Shown: one piece after another, positions 17,815-25,396 of the stretch
How positions within the stretch are numbered: the first letter of the stretch is position 1
Layout: the number at the start of each line of letters is the position of its first letter
From: Sphingobacterium sp. HMA12
GTDB lineage: Bacteria > Bacteroidota > Bacteroidia > Sphingobacteriales > Sphingobacteriaceae
Direction: 5' to 3'
Length of the DNA: 64,000 bases
Assembly (NCBI RefSeq): GCF_002933815.1
Contig: NZ_BEYR01000006.1
Coordinates: 186,001-250,000, forward strand
Translations under genes and position numbers: made by a program
The notes under the pieces: generated by a model
Databases searched by the model: none
Seen by the model: only the letters and a program-made list of their open reading frames with translations
Told to the model about the DNA's origin: nothing

Positions 17815-17911
17815 CCTTAACTATTTATTTCATCGCTTAGATGAAGTTTATGATGCTTAAAATTTAGCTCGTTTAAAGGGACAAATTTCAAGTATAGCAG
17901 TAATCTTGCTT

Positions 17912-18598
17912 TTACGATATATAGATACGTGTATATAACTTTTCATGTTGCATGCAACGGATATCTTGTGCGATACAACAATTACCGATTAAATCCTCTT
18001 CCAACGCAGGTTGTGCGGCAACCAACTTATTGATCAATGGCTGCAACTTAAATAGTATCTGTTGTGCATCCATCTGACTTATAGGAACCAATTTAGCACA
18101 GTTGGTCATGATACCATTGAGTGAATTATAATAAAATGCACTCAATGCATCTGTATAACTGATCCCTTGCGCATGGGCAAACATGGCAAATGCCATAGCG
18201 TAATGTCCATGCAGTTCTTGCGTGTTTATTGCTTTTAAATAGGCTGAACAACGCTTAACTGGCTGCAATTTTTCTGTCAGCTTCAAGAAGCGTATTCCTA
18301 ATTTTTTACTTGCATCCCGAATTTCATAGGGCGCTTTAAAGGCTGTGATCAAGGCATCTAATTCTGCGACCTTTTTCTTCGTTGCCTTTGTCTCGCATAA
18401 CTGCCAAGTCTTATGAAAAAAGGCCGCATCGTTATAATAAAAGCTATGTTCCAATAAAGTCTGTGCATACTCTTTGGCAGTTTTCGAGTCGTGTACGAGA
18501 CCTTTGGTTATATAGGTTTCCAATCCATAGGAATGTGTGAATCCTCCAATCGGAAAAACGGAATCATTGATCTGCATCAATGTCAACAATGGATTCAT
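17912..18598 (-). CDS. ureF: urease accessory protein UreF
   Basis: UreF links UreD to UreG and gates the activation step. The 228-residue, mostly helical protein opens with LLTLMQINDSVFPIGGFTHSYGLETYI, the family's conserved start, and contains the central GHYAMAFAMFAHAQGISYTDALSAFYYNSLNG region. Its start is 2 bp from the ureE stop, so translation is coupled. The C-terminal His/Met-rich end (CCIAQDIRCMQHEKLYTRIY) is short. Confidence 0.95.
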   Translation of the reverse strand: MNPLLTLMQINDSVFPIGGFTHSYGLETYITKGLVHDSKTAKEYAQTLLEHSFYYNDAAFFHKTWQLCETKATKKKVAELDALITAFKAPYEIRDASKKLGIRFLKLTEKLQPVKRCSAYLKAINTQELHGHYAMAFAMFAHAQGISYTDALSAFYYNSLNGIMTNCAKLVPISQMDAQQILFKLQPLINKLVAAQPALEEDLIGNCCIAQDIRCMQHEKLYTRIYIS

Positions 18599-18599
18599 A

Positions 18600-19094
18600 T
18601 TATACCTCCTTTGCTAGTGTGATTTTATTTTGCACTACGGCATACTGATGTATGCGCAATGTATGTGTGCGTTCGATTACCCTTAACTCTTTCGTTGGTG
18701 TAAATCCCGCCCGCTGTAATTGTTCCCACAGCGGATTTTCGTAAGCCGCTATGATTTCATGAGCTGCGTTGATAAAAACAGGAATATGCTTATTGCCTAT
18801 TTCTAAACATACTCTTGCCATATCCAATACATTTTTTGGTCGGACGACCAAACAAGGACAGGGCAATATTCGGACAACGATACGGAACTCCTCTGTTTCA
18901 AACAGAACATCACCATCGAGCAAAGAGTCTTCACCCAAATTTTTAAATCCGATCTCCCGGCCCTGAACGGTAAATCCCCGAATGATACGCCGCTCGGTAT
19001 CAAACCATTCAAGCTCTAAAAAATCAAGCTCCGTGGCATCCAGTTCCTTGCCATCTGCCCAAATATTGCCTTTAATGTCTCTTGCTAAAATCAT
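18600..19094 (-). CDS. ureE: urease nickel chaperone UreE
   Basis: UreE donates nickel to UreG during urease maturation. The 164-residue protein has the metal-binding domain motif LEIGNKHIPVF, with His103 as the interface nickel ligand and Cys96 at the canonical place. ILPCPC (Cys79, Cys81) replaces an acidic stretch at this position in the Klebsiella protein as I recall it. The C-terminus carries two spaced histidines (RTHTLRIHQY) in place of a long His tail. The gene sits between ureC (8 bp away) and ureF (1-bp spacing). Confidence 0.92.
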   Translation of the reverse strand: MILARDIKGNIWADGKELDATELDFLELEWFDTERRIIRGFTVQGREIGFKNLGEDSLLDGDVLFETEEFRIVVRILPCPCLVVRPKNVLDMARVCLEIGNKHIPVFINAAHEIIAAYENPLWEQLQRAGFTPTKELRVIERTHTLRIHQYAVVQNKITLAKEV

Positions 19095-19102
19095 ATATGT
19101 AA

Positions 19103-20953
19103 TTAGAACAGGAAGTAACGTTGTGCCATTGGAAGCTCTTTTAGCGGCTCACAAGTTGCTAAAACACCATCCACTGTTACTTCATACGTTTCTGGATTGA
19201 CCACAATATTTGGTGTGGCATGATTATGTACCATATCCTTTTTCATCACTGTACGACAGCCCTCTACTGGCAAACATTTACGTGATAAATTCAATTTTTG
19301 GATATTTCCATTCTCCAAAGAGATTTTTGAAACGAAGTTGAAACACAATTTTGATACAGCCTTACCGTAGTTTCCGAACATCGGTCTGTAGATGATAGGC
19401 TGTGGTGTAGGAATAGAAGCATTTGCATCCCCCATTTTTGCCCCTAGGATCATACCACCTTTGATAATCAACTCGGGTTTCACACCAAACAACTCGGGTT
19501 TCCATAAGATTAAATCGGCATATTTACCTGTCTCAATAGATCCGATATATTTATCAACACCATGTGCTTTTGCAGGGTTGATGGTAAATTTGGACACATA
19601 ACGTTTTACACGGAAGTTATCATTATCTTTACCTTTATCCTCAGCCAAGGGTCCACGCTGTATTTTCATTTTATGCGCGGTCTGGAATGTACGCGAGATC
19701 ACCTCACCTACACGTCCCATCGCCTGGCTATCCGAACTCATAATGGAGAATACACCCATATCCTGAAGAATATCCTCTGCAGCGATCGTCTGTGGTCGGA
19801 TACGTGAATCTGCAAAGGCAACATCTTCTTTCACATTTTTATCCAGGTGATGGCAGACCATCAACATATCAAGATGCTCTTCTGCGGTATTCACTGTAAA
19901 TGGTTTTGTCGGGTTGGTAGATGCAGGGAGGATGTTTGGATACATCGCAATTTTGATGATATCAGGTGCGTGTCCACCACCAGCTCCTTCCGTGTGGAAC
20001 GTGTGGATGACACGGCCGTCGATCGCGGCAACTGTATCTTCTAAGAAACCAGCTTCATTCAATGTATCCGTGTGTATCGCCACCTGTACGTCATACTTGT
20101 CTGCAACTTTTAACGCGGCATCGATTGTTGCAGGCGTAGCACCCCAATCTTCATGGATTTTCACGCCCAATGCACCAGCCTCAATTTGCTCTTCGATCGG
20201 CTTGGTTGTCGAGACGTTACCTTTACCGAAGAAACCAACGTTGATCGGTAAGTTTTCAAATGCTTCAAACATACGCTCGATATACCATTTACCCGATGTA
20301 ACCGTTGTGGCCAGTGTACCATCTGCCGGACCGGCACCACCACCGATAAATGTAGTCACACCTGAGTACAGCGCAGTCTCGATCTGTTGTGGTGAGATAA
20401 AGTGAATGTGCGTATCGATACCGCCGGCAGTAAGGATATAACCAGCTCCACCATGCACTTCTGTAGAGGCTCCGATAACCATACCTTTGGTTACACCGTC
20501 CTGTACGTCGGGGTTACCCGCCTTTCCGATACCAACAATTTTACCATCCTTGATACCGATATCGCCCTTCACAATACCCCAGTGGTCAATAATGATCACA
20601 TTGGTAATACAGAAGTCTAAAACATCCTCATCACGCAGGGCACGGGCAGATTGTCCCATACCATCACGGATTGTCTTACCGCCACCGAATTTATTTTCTT
20701 CGCCATATACGTTGAAATCTTTTTCAATTTCTATAAACAGTTCCGTATCAGCTAAACGCACTTTATCACCCGTTGTCGGGCCAAAAAGAGCAGCATATTT
20801 TTCCCTAGGGATATAAAGCTCCCCATCAATGTATTTAACAGATGATTTATCTAAACCTAGTTTATCTAAACCAAGCGCATGTAGACCAACAGTAGTTCCC
20901 AATGTCGTGAGACCTACAACCTTAATCCATTCGCGTCTATTCCATCCTCCCAT
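19103..20953 (-). CDS. ureC: urease alpha (catalytic) subunit with Tat-like N-terminal signal
   Basis: This is the catalytic subunit that splits urea to ammonia and carbamate. All active-site landmarks are present: GGIDTHIHFI (two His), GVKIHEDWGATP (carbamylated Lys and a His), TFHTEGAGGGHAPD, the mobile-flap VCHHLD and SSDSQAMGRVGEV (Asp). At 616 residues it is about 47 longer than usual. The extra N-terminus begins MGGWNRREWIK, then a hydrophobic run (VVGLTTLGTTVGLHALG), the pattern of a twin-arginine signal. The next methionine is after the conserved core begins (about residue 104), so the extension must be translated unless a non-ATG start is used. No AxA cleavage site is obvious, so it may act as a membrane anchor. 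Confidence 0.97.
   Translation of the reverse strand: MGGWNRREWIKVVGLTTLGTTVGLHALGLDKLGLDKSSVKYIDGELYIPREKYAALFGPTTGDKVRLADTELFIEIEKDFNVYGEENKFGGGKTIRDGMGQSARALRDEDVLDFCITNVIIIDHWGIVKGDIGIKDGKIVGIGKAGNPDVQDGVTKGMVIGASTEVHGGAGYILTAGGIDTHIHFISPQQIETALYSGVTTFIGGGAGPADGTLATTVTSGKWYIERMFEAFENLPINVGFFGKGNVSTTKPIEEQIEAGALGVKIHEDWGATPATIDAALKVADKYDVQVAIHTDTLNEAGFLEDTVAAIDGRVIHTFHTEGAGGGHAPDIIKIAMYPNILPASTNPTKPFTVNTAEEHLDMLMVCHHLDKNVKEDVAFADSRIRPQTIAAEDILQDMGVFSIMSSDSQAMGRVGEVISRTFQTAHKMKIQRGPLAEDKGKDNDNFRVKRYVSKFTINPAKAHGVDKYIGSIETGKYADLILWKPELFGVKPELIIKGGMILGAKMGDANASIPTPQPIIYRPMFGNYGKAVSKLCFNFVSKISLENGNIQKLNLSRKCLPVEGCRTVMKKDMVHNHATPNIVVNPETYEVTVDGVLATCEPLKELPMAQRYFLF
20846..20872 (-). repeat. short direct repeat inside the ureC leader
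   Basis: Two 12-nt copies (plus strand TTTATCTAAACC) are separated by 3 nt, giving a 15-nt period that encodes the doubled GLDKLGLDK right after the hydrophobic core of the UreC leader. It lengthens the linker between signal and enzyme by one unit. Confidence 0.7.
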
Positions 20954-20959
20954 ACTATA

Positions 20960-21331
20960 TTATTTAGATTGTCTGAATTTTAATTTCTTCATTTTCTCAA
21001 CAGCTTTAGATTTGACATTCTGGTCAGTATACTTACCATTTGTCAATCCATTGAAACCGTGTATTTCTTTGCTTCCTCCAAATTCAACCAGCACAACAGA
21101 CTTCTGTTCACCCGGTTCAAACCGTACAGCCGTACTTGCAGGAATATTCAGGCGCATACCAAATGCTTTTTCGCGGTCAAATGAGAGCAATTTGTTGGCT
21201 TCAAAAAAGTGATAGTGCGACCCCACCTGAATAGGTCTATCACCTTCATTTTTTACAACAAGGCTAGTGGTTCTACGTCCCACATTAGCTTTGATTTCTT
21301 CTCTTTTTAAAATGTATTCTCCTGGAATCAT
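20960..21331 (-). CDS. ureB: urease beta subunit
   Basis: The 123-residue protein is a structural urease subunit. It opens MIPGEYILKREEIKANVGRR and has the landmark QVGSHYHFFEANKLLSFDREKAFGMRLNIPA. The C-terminal tail is Lys-rich. UreB holds the mobile flap against the UreC active site. It lies 6 bp before ureC and 14 bp after ureA. It has no signal peptide of its own, so if UreC is exported by Tat, UreB would have to travel in the folded complex. Confidence 0.98.
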   Translation of the reverse strand: MIPGEYILKREEIKANVGRRTTSLVVKNEGDRPIQVGSHYHFFEANKLLSFDREKAFGMRLNIPASTAVRFEPGEQKSVVLVEFGGSKEIHGFNGLTNGKYTDQNVKSKAVEKMKKLKFRQSK

Positions 21332-21345
21332 ATGATTAAGATTTA

Positions 21346-21648
21346 TTAACGAATAGGATCATGAACTGTTACCAACTTGGTGCCGTCCGGAAAAGTAACT
21401 TCAATCTGCACATCATGAATCATTTCAGGAACACCTTCCATGACCTGGCTTCTTTTCAATAAGGTCGTACCATAAGACATTAAGTCCGCAACAGATCTAC
21501 CATCTCTTGCTTCCTCCATAATCTGCGCACTGATATAGGCAATGCATTCAGGGTAATTTAGTTTCACCCCACGCTTTAGTCGCTTTGCTGCCAATTCTCC
21601 TGCTAAATGCAATAGCAGCTTTTCTGTTTCTCTTGGTGTTAAACGCAT
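21346..21648 (-). CDS. ureA: urease gamma subunit
   Basis: The 100-residue protein is the standard UreA size. It opens MRLTPRETEKLLLHLAGELA and contains the conserved KLNYPECIAYISAQIMEEARDG and the end VTFPDGTKLVTVHDPI. It packs with UreB and UreC in the (abc)3 trimer. It has no signal peptide. It follows the porin gene by 36 bp, so the porin and urease structural genes are probably co-transcribed. Confidence 0.98.
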   Translation of the reverse strand: MRLTPRETEKLLLHLAGELAAKRLKRGVKLNYPECIAYISAQIMEEARDGRSVADLMSYGTTLLKRSQVMEGVPEMIHDVQIEVTFPDGTKLVTVHDPIR

Positions 21649-21684
21649 AAAAAATAATTATTTGTTATTTTGTTAAAGGAATTA

Positions 21685-22893
21685 TTACAAGACCGGAATT
21701 GTAAAGTATGCTCCAAAGGCGACACGGTTATATTGACTTTTACCCATATCCATATACCCTTTGTAGTTTACTGTATTACCTACATAACCAAGGTAAAATC
21801 GTAAATCCTGATTATGAAAAGGCTTATGTTGTAGGGTAGCAAAGTAGGTCCAGTTTTGACGGAAATTCTTGCCAACTTGATTGTCATCTCTCGATCCAGC
21901 GGTCTCATAGCCACCTTTCAGTGCTACTTCCCATTTTTCACTTAGAAACTGATCATACCGTACAATTGCCGAAGCGTAATTGACATCCTTTGCCAAAACG
22001 CGTCCTGCGCCCGTACGGCCATAAAAGTCATTGATTGCCGATGATGCGATCAAGGCGTGGTCAACACCCAGATAGGAATATTGCAGGTCTAAATAGATCA
22101 TTTGCTTCGGTGTTTTAAACTTGTTTGCCAAGGAGACGGAGTGATTGGTATGTCCTTTGGCAAACTGAGAGATATTATAGGACCATTTCGTGTTGATTTT
22201 TTTGTCCAAAAAAGCTCCTACCCAAGTAAAATACGCACCCATTGGCACATCAGACCGCTCCAGATCACCTACCGCAAAGCCATTTTTAGTGTGCACATCC
22301 ATAAAACTATCATTTGTCGTATTATAAACTTGTGCATGCAAGGAATGATTAGGGTTGAATTCATAGGACAATGTTCCCCCTACCACAAATAAATTCAGGA
22401 TACGATCAACATAATCAGTGAATTTATACTCGTAAATAGGATTATTTTCAAACTCGTAGCTTCCCACAAGAGCGCTCTGCTTACCCGCTGTAACGGACCA
22501 TTTCAGATCTTTACCAAACTTGTATTTGATATAGGCCATATCCAAAGCCCTCGATCCATTGTCCTGGCTGGTTGGCGCAAATGATTTATTCAGGCGAAAA
22601 CGTACTTTATAGGAGAGCCGCTCATTGTAATCGCCGCTCATCAAAATACGGGCATCGTCTAAGTTTGCCTTTGCCTGACCCGAGCCATCGCTATTATCAG
22701 CTTGCAAGCCTGCACGCAACAAAACATCCAATTGAAATGATTTTGCCCTTGCCGGTTCTTTTGACAATAAACTACCTCTGGATAATAAGCTATTTCTTTC
22801 CGCTGGAATAGAATCTACCGGAACCTGCTCTTGCGCCTGTAATGACGCAATGCCCAAACCCAAGGTTGTAATAAGTGAAAGTGTTTTTTTCAT
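21685..22893 (-). CDS. outer-membrane porin (OprO/OprP-like) upstream of ureA
   Basis: The 402-residue protein has a signal peptide ending at LQAQ and an OprP-type beta-barrel: alternating strands, QLDVLLRAGLQADN near the start, DARILMSGDYNERLSYKVRFRLN, the extended plug-like region KYKFGKDLKWSVTAGKQSALVG, and an aromatic C-terminal strand (FGAYFTIPVL). It is the first gene in the urease run, only 36 bp before ureA. A role in letting urea or nickel across the outer membrane, or releasing ammonium, is inferred from position. The substrate cannot be read from the sequence. Confidence 0.85.
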   Translation of the reverse strand: MKKTLSLITTLGLGIASLQAQEQVPVDSIPAERNSLLSRGSLLSKEPARAKSFQLDVLLRAGLQADNSDGSGQAKANLDDARILMSGDYNERLSYKVRFRLNKSFAPTSQDNGSRALDMAYIKYKFGKDLKWSVTAGKQSALVGSYEFENNPIYEYKFTDYVDRILNLFVVGGTLSYEFNPNHSLHAQVYNTTNDSFMDVHTKNGFAVGDLERSDVPMGAYFTWVGAFLDKKINTKWSYNISQFAKGHTNHSVSLANKFKTPKQMIYLDLQYSYLGVDHALIASSAINDFYGRTGAGRVLAKDVNYASAIVRYDQFLSEKWEVALKGGYETAGSRDDNQVGKNFRQNWTYFATLQHKPFHNQDLRFYLGYVGNTVNYKGYMDMGKSQYNRVAFGAYFTIPVL

Positions 22894-22931
22894 CCGTTTT
22901 AAATCGCTTTTTATTCGTGATGAAGCTATCA

Positions 22932-22961
22932 GATTTATTCAGTCATATGTTCGAATAAATC
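22932..22961. promoter_or_regulatory. 30-bp palindrome in the porin-urease leader
   Basis: Perfect 9-bp arms GATTTATTC and GAATAAATC flank a 12-bp spacer that itself centres on CATATG. The site stands about 40-70 bp before the porin ATG, between the kinase stop and the porin. It looks like an operator for a dimeric regulator, possibly the adjacent response regulator, but nothing shows which protein binds. Confidence 0.45.
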
Positions 22962-23047
22962 ATGATGGTTTCATATGATATACCTATCTCTGGCACAAGT
23001 ATATCACAGCAATTTAAAAATGGAATAAGGATGAGATTAAAATAAGA

Positions 23048-24430
23048 TTAGAAAGCGATTTTAGGCAGCGTGACAACCACTTGGGTACCCTGTCCTTCTG
23101 CTGAATAAAGGCTGAGCTCCGCACCATGGAGATCGAAAATATTCTTGGCCAAAACCAGTCCAAGGCCATTTCCATAGATATCTCCGACATTGGAAGCACG
23201 ATAAAAAGAAGTAAAAATATGAGGCTGGTCTTTCTGAGGAATTCCGATCCCTTTATCAAATACTTTAATTGTAATATTTCGGTCATCACAGCTAATAGCG
23301 ACCTGCACCTGCTCACCATCCCCATATTTGTATGCATTGGAAATAATATTGCTAAATGCAATATAGAATAGGTCAGGATTAGCAAAGACGGTCAACTCAT
23401 CACTATCTTCAGGGATCTGGGTAAGATCAAAAGACAAGCGGAAATCTTTATGGATGCTTCGTTCAGCTTTATAAATTTCATAGAGCAATTCGTCGATACG
23501 GATGAGCACTTTATTATCTACCTCCCCTTTAAAGCCCATACGGGACAATTGAAGCAGGTTATTAATAATAAGTTCCATCTTATCCGCATACTTCGCAATC
23601 GTCTCCAAAGAATAGTAAGCTTCATGTTCTTTGGGGATAAGATTTCCTGCGAGCTCTGCTTCACCACCAATAATGGTCAAAGGTGTTTTTAATGAATGGG
23701 ATGCATTACCAATAAAGCTCTGCTGGGACTGAACCGAAATATCCAAACGACTGAGCATAGAGTTGAGGTTGGCAATCAATACGCCCAGTTCATCTTTGGC
23801 ATTGCTGAATTTACTGGATAGTCTATAGTCCAGATTGGCAATATCGACCTTCCCCAAATCACTATTGATGTCCTTGATCGGCTTGAGCAGCCGGTCAGCA
23901 AAATAAAATGACATCAGGATAATCAATAGAATTGCTAAAAATCCACCTGTGATCAGCGTGCGATCTAACTGGCGTTGTTCGTCATGTCCATATTCGTCAA
24001 TTCCTTCCGACACCACGATAAGATTGTCATGATGGAGATGGTCTTTAAAGAATACCGCTACAAATGCGGTTTCGTTATGCATATACCTGCCCCTGCCATT
24101 TTGAATAACCTCTTTATAAAAGCTCATCGGCATAGGCAAATTGGGCTTAAAACGGATACTGTCGCTACCTTTCACCACGCGTAGCAAATGATCTGTTCCT
24201 TCGGATAGCTGTTTGAGGTATTTACGTTTTACCTGAATATAGAGTTCCTTGTTTTCTTCCTTCTGGTTCACAATATGATCACCGACGATGACCGCATTTT
24301 CTTCTAACCGATGAAAAAACTTGGTCTGCAGACTATCATAGGTAAAATAAGAGACATACAAGGCAAAAACAACAAGCAGAAGCGTGCTGATAATAGAAAA
24401 TAAGAGTACGATCTTAGTCCTAATTTTCAT
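23048..24430 (-). CDS. sensor histidine kinase upstream of the urease cluster
   Basis: The protein has two membrane segments flanking a periplasmic sensor of about 120 residues, then a HAMP-like linker. The HisKA phosphorylation site is in FIGNASHSLKTPLTIIGGEAEL (the H before SLKTPL). The ATPase domain has the N box SNIISNAYKYGDG, the G1 box DKGIGIPQKDQ and the G2 box GNGLGLVLAKN. I chose the ATG at 24430 (MKIRTKIVLL) because it overlaps the response-regulator stop by only 11 bp. The sensor domain gives no clue to the ligand, and its targets are unknown. Confidence 0.94.
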   Translation of the reverse strand: MKIRTKIVLLFSIISTLLLVVFALYVSYFTYDSLQTKFFHRLEENAVIVGDHIVNQKEENKELYIQVKRKYLKQLSEGTDHLLRVVKGSDSIRFKPNLPMPMSFYKEVIQNGRGRYMHNETAFVAVFFKDHLHHDNLIVVSEGIDEYGHDEQRQLDRTLITGGFLAILLIILMSFYFADRLLKPIKDINSDLGKVDIANLDYRLSSKFSNAKDELGVLIANLNSMLSRLDISVQSQQSFIGNASHSLKTPLTIIGGEAELAGNLIPKEHEAYYSLETIAKYADKMELIINNLLQLSRMGFKGEVDNKVLIRIDELLYEIYKAERSIHKDFRLSFDLTQIPEDSDELTVFANPDLFYIAFSNIISNAYKYGDGEQVQVAISCDDRNITIKVFDKGIGIPQKDQPHIFTSFYRASNVGDIYGNGLGLVLAKNIFDLHGAELSLYSAEGQGTQVVVTLPKIAF

Positions 24431-25100
24431 GGCGGATGACATAGCCCATACCAATAACCGTATGGATCAATTTTCGTGCAAATTGCTTGTCAATTTTTTT
24501 ACGCAAATAATTGACATAAACATCCACAACATTGGTACTTAGATCAACATCCATACCCCACACTTCCTCCAGAATGTCTATACGTGTCAATACTTTATTA
24601 CGATTGAGCATCAAGAATTCCAATAAGCGGAATTCGGTGGCTGTAAGTATGATCGGAAATTCCCCACGTTGAACAGATTTGCTATCCCGATCCAGTTGCA
24701 GATCATCAAATGTCAGGACATTCTTTTGCTCACTCACTGTTTTGGACTTGCGGCTATAGCGATTTATACGAGCTTTTAGCTCCTCTAAGCGAAACGGCTT
24801 GGTCAGGTAGTCATCCGCATCACGTTCAAAAGCCTCCACAATATCTTCGGTTTGGTTCAATGCAGTAAGAATAATAATTGGGACTTCATTATTAGACATC
24901 CGGATGTTTTTACATACATCAAGGCCATTCATCCCCGGCAGCATGACATCCAGCAAAATGAGATCATAATGATTTAATCCGGCCATTTTCAGGCCAGTAT
25001 AGCCATCCATTGCAATGCTAATGTTATAGCCTTCTTCCTTTAGCCCTCTTTCTATCAAGGATATGACCGACGGTTCGTCTTCTATAAGCAGTAGTTCCAC
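24420..25100 (-). CDS. OmpR-family response regulator
   Basis: The 226-residue protein has a receiver domain (phospho-acceptor Asp51 in LILLDVMLPGMNG, and the conserved Lys in YLTKPF). It ends in a winged-helix DNA-binding domain (LTATEFRLLEFLMLNRNKVL, VDVYVNYLRKKID). It begins with GTG, and no in-frame ATG stands upstream before a mismatch region. It is translationally coupled to the kinase by overlap. Being just upstream of the porin-urease run on the same strand, it could control those genes, but this is inference. Confidence 0.95.
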   Translation of the reverse strand: MELLLIEDEPSVISLIERGLKEEGYNISIAMDGYTGLKMAGLNHYDLILLDVMLPGMNGLDVCKNIRMSNNEVPIIILTALNQTEDIVEAFERDADDYLTKPFRLEELKARINRYSRKSKTVSEQKNVLTFDDLQLDRDSKSVQRGEFPIILTATEFRLLEFLMLNRNKVLTRIDILEEVWGMDVDLSTNVVDVYVNYLRKKIDKQFARKLIHTVIGMGYVIRHEN

Positions 25101-25396
25101 AGATATTGTTTTAAAAAGTAAATTTAAGGTTTGTAAAATACAAAAATATCATTGCACACCCGACATAAACAACTGTATATCACGAAACTCATATCTTTCT
25201 TGACTTTTATATGATATTTTTGACAATGATAAAAACAATAGAGTTATCGTCCCCTCTTATTATGATCGCTTATTTTACAAAATGGCATTTGAGTACAATA
25301 ATATCAAAATTTCTGCATGATTTTCTGCAAAGAACAAAAGATAATTTTACAAACCAGCCAATTTTCAATACTTTCGTATTTTAATTTGTATTTCCA
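25101..25396. other. divergent intergenic region (about 300 bp)
   Basis: The region is AT-rich with no credible ORF. It holds the candidate minus-strand promoter for the two-component pair at its left end. The right end must hold the promoter of the WG-repeat gene, and a weak match (TACTTTCG) lies near 25373, but I would not call it. Confidence 0.6.
25141..25172 (-). promoter_or_regulatory. candidate promoter of the two-component pair
   Basis: The minus strand carries TATTTTTG (25148-25141), an exact TAnnTTTG box, and TTG (25172-25170) 21 nt upstream. The resulting start would be about 34 nt before the GTG of the response regulator. Confidence 0.45.
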
